A DNA stretch of 10,729 nucleotides from assembly GCA_016287975.1 (NCBI GenBank), contig JAEEXV010000171.1, positions 1-10,729 on the forward strand, in the 5' to 3' direction. Position numbers and translations under genes: made by a program. Shown one piece after another: positions 1 through 6,375 of the stretch; the first letter of the stretch is position 1; the number at the start of each line of letters is the position of its first letter. The notes below the pieces were generated by a model. It was not told the origin of the DNA and made no database searches. It saw nothing but the letters and a program-made list of their open reading frames with translations. The DNA is from Lentisphaeria bacterium. Its GTDB lineage: Bacteria > Verrucomicrobiota > Lentisphaeria > Oligosphaerales > Oligosphaeraceae.

Positions 1-727
1 ACTCACGTCCAGTCCAGAGTTTACAACCAATGGAATGTTGCCGAAATGCTGGCGGCGGGTGAAAGGAGACATTCGACTTTACAAAGGCGGTACGGAAGGA
101 GCCTCCAACACGGGCAACGAGCCGTATTCAGAATTCTATGCCTGCCAGATTGCGGAAATGCTTGGCGTCAATGCCATTTACTACAATCTGACCAAATGGA
201 AAGGACGGATATGCTCGTTCTGCAATTTGTTCACGTCAAAGCAGAAAGCCTTCATTCCTGTCGGCAGGCTGGTGACCAAAGGCGGCATGCCGGCGGTCAG
301 AGATTTCTATGAGTCATTGGGGAGCGAATATGTGGCGGCGTTGAATGAGATGATTGTCTTTGACGCGATCATCTACAATACAGACCGCCATTTCGGCAAC
401 TTCGGTTTTCTGGTGGATAGCCATGCAAACCGGATTGTATCGCCTGCGCCTCTGTTTGACCACGGGAATTCGCTATTCAACTTTGCGCCAGTGAATGCCT
501 TTGAGGACTTGGCTTCCATTCAAAAATACGCCAAGACCCTTCAGCCGTGTGTGTATGATGATTATGTGGCGGAGGCCAGAGCTGTCATTACCCATTCGCA
601 GCGGAATGCCCTCAGAAAGTTGCTTGATTTCAGATTCAAGCGCAATCCAAGTTATAACTGGAACCGGCAACGCTTGACGATGGTGGAGAGACTGGTGTCG
701 GAACGTGCAAAGGAAGTACTTGACTGA
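1..727 (+). CDS. HipA-type kinase-fold protein, 5'-partial
   Basis: The reading frame is already open at base 2 and reads LTSSPEFTTNGMLPKCW before the first internal Met at 35. That upstream stretch fits the family N-terminus, so the real start lies before the window. The protein resembles the HipA C-terminal Ser/Thr kinase-like fold. It has a glycine-rich KGGTEGASNTGNEPYSE segment near the nucleotide-binding region, a catalytic-loop-like NTDRHFGNFGFL (Asp codon at 383-385) and a metal-binding-like PLFDHGNSLF. The catalytic pattern NTDxHxxNxxFL matches HipA kinases. The C-terminal RNPSYNW tail resembles a stand-alone Clostridia-type branch often annotated only as a HipA-domain protein. No HipB-like antitoxin is visible, although one could lie upstream. 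The substrate is unknown, and a role in toxin-antitoxin function or phage response is only possible. The kinase-fold call is strong and the biological role is open. Confidence 0.8.
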   Translation, partial: LTSSPEFTTNGMLPKCWRRVKGDIRLYKGGTEGASNTGNEPYSEFYACQIAEMLGVNAIYYNLTKWKGRICSFCNLFTSKQKAFIPVGRLVTKGGMPAVRDFYESLGSEYVAALNEMIVFDAIIYNTDRHFGNFGFLVDSHANRIVSPAPLFDHGNSLFNFAPVNAFEDLASIQKYAKTLQPCVYDDYVAEARAVITHSQRNALRKLLDFRFKRNPSYNWNRQRLTMVERLVSERAKEVLD

Positions 728-786
728 TTGGGCGAAGGCGATTGCTTGTTCGCAGGGCATGCCCCGGCGCCGGCGACAGTCGATAT

Positions 787-943
787 AGCATGTCCATCGA
801 AAAATGGGCGTGGTTCAAATGACGAGGCAACGCTATCTTCACACCGGGGGGGCGGGGGGCTTGCCCCCGTCGTTTGTCGTATGTTTGAACCACGCCGAAA
901 AATGCAATGAAAACTGCAAAAGTCGGTCGAGTTCTGCGACGAA
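787..943. repeat. Dispersed repeat, copy 1 (interrupted)
   Basis: Bases 787-806 joined to 905-943 give 59 nt that align without gaps to 10219-10277. There are 53 identities; the mismatches are at 790, 799, 909, 926, 934 and 940. The intervening bases 807-904 are absent from the second copy and contain a 90-bp element plus one copy of an 8-bp duplication. The core is an A/T-rich block ending in a near-palindrome of the form AAAAGTCGRTCGAG. This copy lacks the second inverted arm seen at 10282-10302. Confidence 0.8.
807..896. mobile_element. 90-bp MITE-like element with TIRs and 8-bp TSD
   Basis: The ends are perfect 13-bp inverted repeats: GGCGTGGTTCAAA at 807-819 and its reverse complement TTTGAACCACGCC at 884-896. 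The element is bracketed by an 8-bp direct repeat, GAAAAATG, at 799-806 and 897-904. The second repeat copy at 10219-10277 has a single TAAAAATG at the matching place, so it acts as a natural empty site. The interior has no coding capacity. It contains G7CG6 followed by a GGGGG-CTTG-CCCCC hairpin (855-868), and imperfect dyad symmetry extends inward from the terminal repeats. It is presumably non-autonomous. I cannot assign the parent transposase family. Confidence 0.75.
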
Positions 944-960
944 ATGCCGGGAGTCCAGTG

Positions 961-999
961 CCGGCCGATAGCATCGGCCGGAAATAGCATCGCCCGGAA
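961..999. repeat. Perfect 9-bp hairpin with 16-nt tandem repeat
   Basis: CCGGCCGAT at 961-969 pairs perfectly with ATCGGCCGG at 973-981 around a 3-nt loop. The right half belongs to a 16-nt unit at 968-983 that is repeated at 984-999 with one mismatch (G to C at the tenth base). No T-tract follows, so this is not a classical intrinsic terminator. It may be part of a larger dispersed repeat. Confidence 0.65.
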
Positions 1000-1020
1000 G
1001 CAGCCCGGAGATGGATTGCC

Positions 1021-1067
1021 GGGCACAGGGCGCGCGGGCACAGGGCGCGCGCGGCGGGGGGGCCGCG
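1021..1067. repeat. 15-nt exact tandem duplication and GC hairpin
   Basis: The unit GGGCACAGGGCGCGC occurs twice without interruption at 1021-1035 and 1036-1050. It is followed by a G/C-only stretch that can fold as GCGCGGC, a G-rich loop, then GCCGCGC. It lies just upstream of the operon promoter. No function is assigned. Confidence 0.7.
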
Positions 1068-1086
1068 CAAATAACTGGAGGGGCAT

Positions 1087-1121
1087 TTGCATTCTTGTAT
1101 GTTTGTATTATAGTAATACAA
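1087..1121 (+). promoter_or_regulatory. Predicted promoter overlapped by palindromic operator
   Basis: TTGTATTA at 1103-1110 and TAATACAA at 1114-1121 form a perfect 8-bp inverted repeat around TAG. A third half-site, CTTGTAT, lies at 1094-1100. A plausible sigma-70 pair is TTGCAT (1087-1092) and TATAGT (1109-1114) with a 16-nt spacer, so the palindrome covers the -10 element. The A/T-rich patch sits in a GC-rich region 25 nt before the regulator start, as expected for an autoregulated GntR repressor. The dyad is directly visible; binding by this regulator is inferred. Confidence 0.6.
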
Positions 1122-1145
1122 GTTTACGCAGGAGAATTACGAAAA

Positions 1146-1838
1146 ATGACGATACAGGAAGCATCGATTCGGCGGGAGACCGCCACGGAGGGGACCATCC
1201 GCGGGCTGGAGAAGTACATCCTCCAGGGCAGGCTGCATCCCGGGAGCAGCCTGATGAGCGAGAGCAAGCTGTGCGAGCGGTTCCAGGTGAGCCGCATCGT
1301 CGTGCGCGAGGCGCTGCAGCACTTCAAGAGCCTGGGCATCATTGATTCGCGGCCGCAGCGCGTCGCCTCGATCAAGAACCTCTACCCGAGCGATCCGTAT
1401 GGGCCGCACATGGTCTATGTCCGGCGTGACCCCACGGCGATGCAGGAGATCGTGCAGCTGCGCTCCATCATCGAGCGCGGCATTGTTGGAGAACTCGTGT
1501 CCCAGGTCACCCCGGCGCAGCTGGCCGAGCTGGAGGACATCAATGTCCGGATCATCGACGCCAAGCCCAAGCAGCGCATGGAGCTGGACATCGCGTTTCA
1601 CACCGGGCTGCTCAACGTGCCTGGCAACCGTCTGCTGTCGGGGCTGCACACGCTTTTGTACGACTACTTCAAGTCGGCGCGGATGGCGAAACGTCACGCG
1701 CCGTTTGACGCGGCCGGCAACCAGCTGGTTTACGCGGAGCATCAGATGATTCTTCAGGCTCTGCGCGAACGGGACCTGGCTGCTCTGCAGCAGGCAATGG
1801 AGCGGCATATTCACGAATACCGGAAGACGAAGGAATGA
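1146..1838 (+). CDS. GntR-family regulator with FCD domain (FadR subfamily)
   Basis: This is a 230-aa transcription regulator of usual length for the subfamily. Residues ~13-78 form a GntR winged helix, with the typical LCERFQVSRIVVREALQHF recognition segment. Residues ~97-225 look like the all-helical FCD ligand-binding domain. Its metal and ligand residues are visible as D148 and H152 (ELDIAFH), H199 (YAEHQMI) and H221 (MERHIHE). FCD domains usually bind carboxylic or sugar acids, which suits the pyruvate-type aldolase encoded next. I chose the ATG at 1146 because GGAG lies at 1131-1134; a longer frame from 1011 would add 45 low-complexity residues and run through the promoter. The stop overlaps the aldolase start (ATGA, 1835-1838). 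It is probably autoregulated through the palindrome at 1103-1121. The effector is unknown. Confidence 0.92.
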   Translation: MTIQEASIRRETATEGTIRGLEKYILQGRLHPGSSLMSESKLCERFQVSRIVVREALQHFKSLGIIDSRPQRVASIKNLYPSDPYGPHMVYVRRDPTAMQEIVQLRSIIERGIVGELVSQVTPAQLAELEDINVRIIDAKPKQRMELDIAFHTGLLNVPGNRLLSGLHTLLYDYFKSARMAKRHAPFDAAGNQLVYAEHQMILQALRERDLAALQQAMERHIHEYRKTKE

Positions 1839-2629
1839 GAAAGTCTGTGGTCAAGGCCCGCCTTGCGGCGGGGGAAGTGGTTTACACGGTCAAGGCCTCC
1901 TATCGCGATCCCAGGGTGGTGGAACTCATGGGCGGTTTTGGCTTCGACTGCGTCTGGATTTGCAATGAGCACATTGCCAACGACCGTTCCACGCTTGAGG
2001 CGATGGTCTGCGCCGGGCGGGCGGGCGACATCGACACCATGGTCAGAATCCATCCGCGGGACTACACCGATGTGATTCAAGTCCTGGAAATGGGGGCGAA
2101 CGGCTTGATGCTGCCCCAGATCAAAAGCGCCCGCGAAGTGCAGGAGCTGATCCGCGAAGTCCGCTTCCCCCCGCTGGGCAACCGAAAGCTCGACGGCATC
2201 GGCGCCGATTCCGGGTTCGGTCTGCTGCCGCTTGCGGAATACCTGCGCCGCGCCAACGAGGAGACCTTCACGGTCGTGCAGATTGAAACGGTCGAGGCGA
2301 TCGGGGAAATCGACGCCATTGCCGCCATTCCCGGAGTGGATGTCGTGTTCATCGGACCGGGCGACCTCTCGCTCGCGGTCGGGCATCCCGGCGAGGTCAA
2401 CTGCGCCGAAGTCACGCGGGTCTGCGAGGAGGTGGTGGCCGCCTGTCGTCGGCATCACAAGACCCCTGGGATTGCGTGCGGAACGCCGGAACAGGCGGAA
2501 CAGCGTTTTCAGCAGGGGTTCCGGTTCCTGTGTGGCGCCAGCGACTATCGTCTGGTCAAGGCGGGGCTGGTGTCGGAGCAAAAGCTGATGAATCGGTTTC
2601 GGGCGGCCTCAAGGAGCGAAGAGAGATGA
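1835..2629 (+). CDS. HpcH/HpaI-family class II pyruvate aldolase
   Basis: This 264-aa protein matches the usual family length and should act as a divalent-metal-dependent aldolase. It would cleave a 2-keto-3-deoxy (or 4-hydroxy-2-oxo) acid to pyruvate plus an aldehyde in the cytoplasm. The catalytic set aligns almost number for number with E. coli HpaI: E45-H46 (CNEHIAND), R71 (VRIHP), metal ligands E151 (VQIETVEA) and D177 (IGPGDLS), plus the GANGLMLPQI segment at 88-96. The start overlaps the regulator stop by ATGA, with GGAAG at 1822-1826 as the likely ribosome site. Its own stop overlaps the next gene in the same way, so the three genes are probably translationally coupled. Family members include HpaI, GarL and YfaU; motifs alone cannot fix the substrate. 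The neighbours suggest a sugar acid, not an aromatic catabolite. Confidence 0.88.
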   Translation: MRKSVVKARLAAGEVVYTVKASYRDPRVVELMGGFGFDCVWICNEHIANDRSTLEAMVCAGRAGDIDTMVRIHPRDYTDVIQVLEMGANGLMLPQIKSAREVQELIREVRFPPLGNRKLDGIGADSGFGLLPLAEYLRRANEETFTVVQIETVEAIGEIDAIAAIPGVDVVFIGPGDLSLAVGHPGEVNCAEVTRVCEEVVAACRRHHKTPGIACGTPEQAEQRFQQGFRFLCGASDYRLVKAGLVSEQKLMNRFRAASRSEER

Positions 2630-5619
2630 AGCCATGGCTTGTGTTGCCATTTCTGCTGGCACTGGCCGTCGTTTCCGGCGCGGCGGAGGGCGGGGTGCAC
2701 CATTGGCGGCTGAAAGACGGTGAAAACGCCCGGGCGTTTGCTGACAGCATCGGCCAATTGCACGGGACGATCGCCACCCCGGACCTGGTCAAGTGGGCGC
2801 GCGAGGATGATCGGGACTGGTTTTTGACCTTTGAAAACGGAGGGCAGGCGGTCATTCCCGGCGACCCGTTGCAGGACTATGCGGACGGCTTCATTGTCGC
2901 GATCCGCTTTTCGTGCGATCTGGAGGCGATTGGCAAGAACAACTTTGCCGCTTTGCTCTGCAAAGGCAGAAGCTACAAGGAATCCTTTGGGGTCATGATT
3001 CAGAAAAGCGGCAAGGTGCTGGTGTATCTGAACGGGATGACGCCGAATTACATTCTTTCCCCCGGCAGACCGGTTCAAAGCAAGCGGGACTGCGAGTTGC
3101 TCCTGGCCGTGGGGGGCGGCCGGATGATTCTGCTGGTCAACGGCAGCATCGTCCATACGATTCCCGTACAAGGCAAATTGAAGCCGACCCGCCGGGGCAT
3201 GACGCTGGGAAAAAGCGGAGGATATCTTTTCCGCGGCAATCTTTACGAGGTCAGAGTCGAGCCGTATGATGCGGCCCGGGTCAATGTCCTGATGCAAACG
3301 GCCGCAGGCCAATCGCAGTCGCCGGGAAAAGGGCAGGCCACGCGCCATGCCGACTTCCCGGCGCTGAATCTCCCGGATCCGCCGGGCACGGTGACGCTGG
3401 GCGACTTTTCCGCGTGGACGCCCGCGCCGCGCAAGGTGGAATCGAGAAATGTCGCCGAGGAATGGATCATCCGCCCTCGGGCGCTGGTCAAACGCGGCTT
3501 TTCGACCCTGATGGCGCCGTTTTCCGTCGACGCTCCGGTTCTGGAATATGATCCGCGTCTAAAAGGCGTCTATGATTGCCATATCGGGTTGCGTGTGATT
3601 GAAAAAACCACCTCGCTGATGCTTGAACTCGGAGGTCGGTGGCATCAGGTGAACGTCCCCGGCGTAGGTCGCGGGTTCCCCCATTATGCGGCGGAGCAGC
3701 TGGTGGCCCGGAACGTGCAGATGGACGGCGCAAGAATCCGGCTTGCCTCCGCAGGCACGCCCTTTTTCCTCGGCTATCTGAAGCTGATTCCGGCGAAGAA
3801 TCCACGCATTGCCCGTTATCCGGACATTCCCGGATTTCAGGTGCGTTCGGATGTGCGGCCGTTGACGGTGGATGACATTGACGCGCAAAATGCGGTCGTC
3901 ATCCGCCAGCAGATCGACTGCGGGTTTTTCCGCGAACGCCACTGGCGGGCCGGCTGTCCGGAGCCGATTCCGCAGGCGGATTCGCGCAAGCGTGGATTTC
4001 TGGTTTGGAATCCGGACTGCATGAGCATGATCTTTCCGGAGGCGCGGCCGGCGGTTGACGCCGGATTGCCGAACCTGAAGACCGTGCTGGCCGCAGGTGA
4101 AACCGGAGAGGTCGCCGTGGCGGTGCGCGCCCTGACCAGGCAGAACGGATTGTCGCTGTCAGTCGAATCTCCCCTCAAGGACAAGGACGGGCGCCTTTGC
4201 GCCGGAATCACGGTCACGTCGTCGCTGGTGATGACTTCGGTCAAGCGCACCACCAACTTTCGGGGGAAGTCCGAATTCATGCGTCTTCCGGGGTATCTGG
4301 CGGTGAACCAAAGCGCATCGCTCCGTCCGCTGGAAAGCCGGGAGTTTTTCCTGACGGTCAAGGTTTCCGCCGGGACGCCGAAGGGATGCTACCGCACAGT
4401 CTGCACTCTGCGCAACCAGGACGGTTGTTCGGTGTCGCTGCCGCTTGAAGTGGAGGTGCGGGGATATGACCTGCCTCCGGCGCGTGGCGTGGATCTCGGC
4501 TTCTGGTGCCGCGACGCACGGCAGCCGGACCGGCTGGCCGCCGCACTGGCGGAGTTCGGCATGACCTCGTCGGTCTTCAATATGCTCGCCTTCACCGGGA
4601 CTACCGCGGACGATCTCCATTGGGACTTTTCCCACCTGCCGCTCGCGGCGGTGGCGGAGGCGTTTCAGAAGCACGGGCTGACTGGAAGAATCCATGTGAT
4701 CACGCGGCAACTGCTGCGCCGGGTGGAGGCCCTGCCCGAAGCGCGGCGGCAGGAGACATACGTCAGGCTGATCCGCGAACTGGAGGACTATGCCGCCAGG
4801 CATCACTGGCCGCCGCTGGTCTATCACAGTTTCGACGAGGTGCTTTCCGTGCCGGAATCACTGCCCGCTTTCCTGCGGGAAAACCAATGGCTGGCGGCGG
4901 CGGGCGTCACGATCGGCGCCGACCACATCTGGTACAAGACAAGCCGCCCGTATCAGAAGGAGGTTGATGCCGTTGCTCCGCTCATCAAGGTCTTCGTCAA
5001 CCGCTGCAACAACCGCAATCTCTGGTATGTCGACGATTTCCCGACCATGGTGAAGACGGCCCGGAAACTCGGCAAGGAGGTCATCGCCTACAATTCCCAC
5101 AATGCCTTGACCGCCACGCAGCCCTCCGCCATGCGTTTCTGCATGGGGTGGTTTTTCCGCACGGTGGGGCGTGGCTCCTCCGGGCAGCTATTCTGGACGT
5201 GGAGCAACTACAGCAACAACCCCGCCGACGACCTTGACGGCACCGACACCGTCTATGTCATTCCACCCTACGGCAGACAGCCAGGCGGCCCGACGCTGGA
5301 ACTGGTGTTCATGCGCGAGGGGGTGACCGATCTGCGCTACATCCAGCTGCTGGAAACGGAGATCGCGGCGGCGCGGGAGCGCGGCGCGGAAACGGCGGCG
5401 GAGGAGAAGCTGCTTCAGTCTCTGGCGGACAGCTTCGATTTGGAGCAGTTCCGAGGCAAGTCGGTGTTTTTCAATTCCATTTGGGAAAAGTCGTGGGCAG
5501 AAGGCGGCAGACTCTACGCATCCGGGGACTATCTCCTGCCAGTGGGCTGGAGACATGCCGACTATCATCGCGCCAGAGCCGAAGTCGCTCAAGCCATTGA
5601 GCGGTTGAAACAGAAATGA
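2626..5619 (+). CDS. Secreted GH123/DUF4091-like glycosidase with LamG-type N-terminus
   Basis: This is a 997-aa exported protein. I chose the ATG at 2626 because AAGGAG lies at 2611-2616 and a signal peptide follows immediately (MKPWLVLPFLLALAVVSGAA, cleavage near residues 19-20). Residues ~24-212 look like a LamG/concanavalin-type sandwich (HHWRLKDG start, ILLVNGS, GNLYEVRV end). A beta-rich linker follows, then an Ig-like sandwich around 560-622 ending in VEVRGYDLPPA. The rest (~622-990) resembles the GH123/DUF4091 barrel, with an Asp-Glu pair D737-E738 (YHSFDEV), FWTWSNY at 856-862, and MREGVTDLRYIQLLE at 896-910. In GH123 an adjacent Asp-Glu pair drives substrate-assisted beta-N-acetylgalactosaminide cleavage, so an amino-sugar substrate is plausible and agrees with NagB downstream. 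The sequence is divergent and activity is not assured. It overlaps the aldolase gene by ATGA. Confidence 0.75.
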   Translation: MKPWLVLPFLLALAVVSGAAEGGVHHWRLKDGENARAFADSIGQLHGTIATPDLVKWAREDDRDWFLTFENGGQAVIPGDPLQDYADGFIVAIRFSCDLEAIGKNNFAALLCKGRSYKESFGVMIQKSGKVLVYLNGMTPNYILSPGRPVQSKRDCELLLAVGGGRMILLVNGSIVHTIPVQGKLKPTRRGMTLGKSGGYLFRGNLYEVRVEPYDAARVNVLMQTAAGQSQSPGKGQATRHADFPALNLPDPPGTVTLGDFSAWTPAPRKVESRNVAEEWIIRPRALVKRGFSTLMAPFSVDAPVLEYDPRLKGVYDCHIGLRVIEKTTSLMLELGGRWHQVNVPGVGRGFPHYAAEQLVARNVQMDGARIRLASAGTPFFLGYLKLIPAKNPRIARYPDIPGFQVRSDVRPLTVDDIDAQNAVVIRQQIDCGFFRERHWRAGCPEPIPQADSRKRGFLVWNPDCMSMIFPEARPAVDAGLPNLKTVLAAGETGEVAVAVRALTRQNGLSLSVESPLKDKDGRLCAGITVTSSLVMTSVKRTTNFRGKSEFMRLPGYLAVNQSASLRPLESREFFLTVKVSAGTPKGCYRTVCTLRNQDGCSVSLPLEVEVRGYDLPPARGVDLGFWCRDARQPDRLAAALAEFGMTSSVFNMLAFTGTTADDLHWDFSHLPLAAVAEAFQKHGLTGRIHVITRQLLRRVEALPEARRQETYVRLIRELEDYAARHHWPPLVYHSFDEVLSVPESLPAFLRENQWLAAAGVTIGADHIWYKTSRPYQKEVDAVAPLIKVFVNRCNNRNLWYVDDFPTMVKTARKLGKEVIAYNSHNALTATQPSAMRFCMGWFFRTVGRGSSGQLFWTWSNYSNNPADDLDGTDTVYVIPPYGRQPGGPTLELVFMREGVTDLRYIQLLETEIAAARERGAETAAEEKLLQSLADSFDLEQFRGKSVFFNSIWEKSWAEGGRLYASGDYLLPVGWRHADYHRARAEVAQAIERLKQK

Positions 5620-5655
5620 TGGGTTTCGCCAGACTGAAACAAAGGAGACCGAACA

Positions 5656-6372
5656 ATGAAACATGACCGACAATTCACTCTGATTGAACTTCTGGTCGTC
5701 ATCGCGATCATCGCGATTCTGGCCTCGATGCTGCTGCCGGCGCTGTCGAAGGCGCGGGAGAAGGCGCGCGCCACGACCTGCACCTCCAACCTGAAGCAGC
5801 TCGCCATCAATGCCGAAATGTACATCAGCAACTATGCAGGCTACTACCCTCCGGTTGTCAATTGGACGCGTTATATCATCGGCAATGACGGCGACAAGGC
5901 GCCATCGCAAATCGATTACGGCAAGGTCGTCGAATGTCCGGCCGGTGCCCCGCTGCATACTGTGCTCAAGGCCAACCGGGACTATTTTCCCTACCAGACT
6001 GTGACGCCGCGCTTTGTCATCAGCTACATCACCAACGGGCAGGTCTTCGCCATGACGGTCAAAAACGTGGGCGTCGTCTATACGAACGAGACGCAGCTCC
6101 AATCCCCCTCCAGGACCCTGACCATGATGGACGTGAATCCCTTCATCACCGCGAACGACAGTGGCTCCCACACCTCGCAGCCAGTCGCGCGAGCGGCGTC
6201 GATGGTGCGGGACATCCATAACGCCAATGCGCGCATGGGCTACATTCACGGCAAAAGATGCAACGGCGCGTGGGCTGACGGCCACGTGTCGGGCAGTGAC
6301 AAGTTCGTCTATTATGACATCAAGCGGACCAAGACCGCCGTGGAAACCGACGACAGCTTCACCGCGTATTGA
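5656..6372 (+). CDS. Prepilin-type N-terminal cleavage/methylation protein (pseudopilin-like)
   Basis: This 238-aa protein has a class III (type IV pilin) signal. A six-residue charged leader MKHDRQ is followed by [20 protein letters not shown], with Glu at mature position +5 (E11) and a single N-terminal hydrophobic helix (~7-30). The usual Gly before the cleavage site is replaced by Gln6. [19 protein letters not shown] follows the helix. Near the C-terminus is [19 protein letters not shown] (193-211), the DGHV-type ending of the large DUF1559-like/T2SS-like pseudopilin families of Lentisphaerota and Planctomycetota. The start is supported by AAAGGAG at 5641-5647. The gene lies 36 nt after the glycosidase and 3 nt before the propeller gene. 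It should be inner-membrane anchored and periplasm or surface facing after processing. The prepilin class is certain; its task in a glycan locus is unknown. Confidence 0.9.
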   Translation: MKHDRQFTLIELLVVIAIIAILASMLLPALSKAREKARATTCTSNLKQLAINAEMYISNYAGYYPPVVNWTRYIIGNDGDKAPSQIDYGKVVECPAGAPLHTVLKANRDYFPYQTVTPRFVISYITNGQVFAMTVKNVGVVYTNETQLQSPSRTLTMMDVNPFITANDSGSHTSQPVARAASMVRDIHNANARMGYIHGKRCNGAWADGHVSGSDKFVYYDIKRTKTAVETDDSFTAY

Positions 6373-6375
6373 TCC

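Larger units (their letters stand above)
728..1145. other. Repeat-rich spacer between HipA-like gene and GntR operon
   Basis: This 418-nt stretch has no convincing gene. Its short open frames have low-complexity Arg/Pro/Gly-rich translations and no family resemblance. It holds two abutting 10-bp palindromes at 755-764 and 764-773, a dispersed repeat with a small insertion element, a G7CG6 run at 846-859, a hairpin at 961-981, tandem duplications at 968-999 and 1021-1050, a GC hairpin around 1050-1067, and the operon promoter near 1087-1121. No T-tract terminator was found after the HipA-like gene. Confidence 0.7.

Noticed and set aside
846..859. G-quadruplex candidate G7CG6
   Set aside because: There are only two G-runs, and they lie next to a C5 run that would favour the simple hairpin at 855-868.
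636..1121. Minus-strand frames through the 728-1145 spacer
   Set aside because: Their translations are Pro/Arg/Ala-rich and simply read through repeats; no start site or family resemblance supports them.
1011..1145. Longer N-terminus for the GntR regulator
   Set aside because: It would add 45 residues encoded by tandem repeats and the promoter, while GGAG before the ATG at 1146 and the family length support the shorter start.
1137..1838. Minus-strand open frames across the GntR gene
   Set aside because: The GntR/FCD protein on the plus strand has clear domain motifs; the antisense frames show none.
2476..2625. Longer N-terminus for the GH123-like protein
   Set aside because: It would overlap 150 nt of the aldolase and bury the signal peptide; AAGGAG and the Met-Lys start at 2626 fit better.
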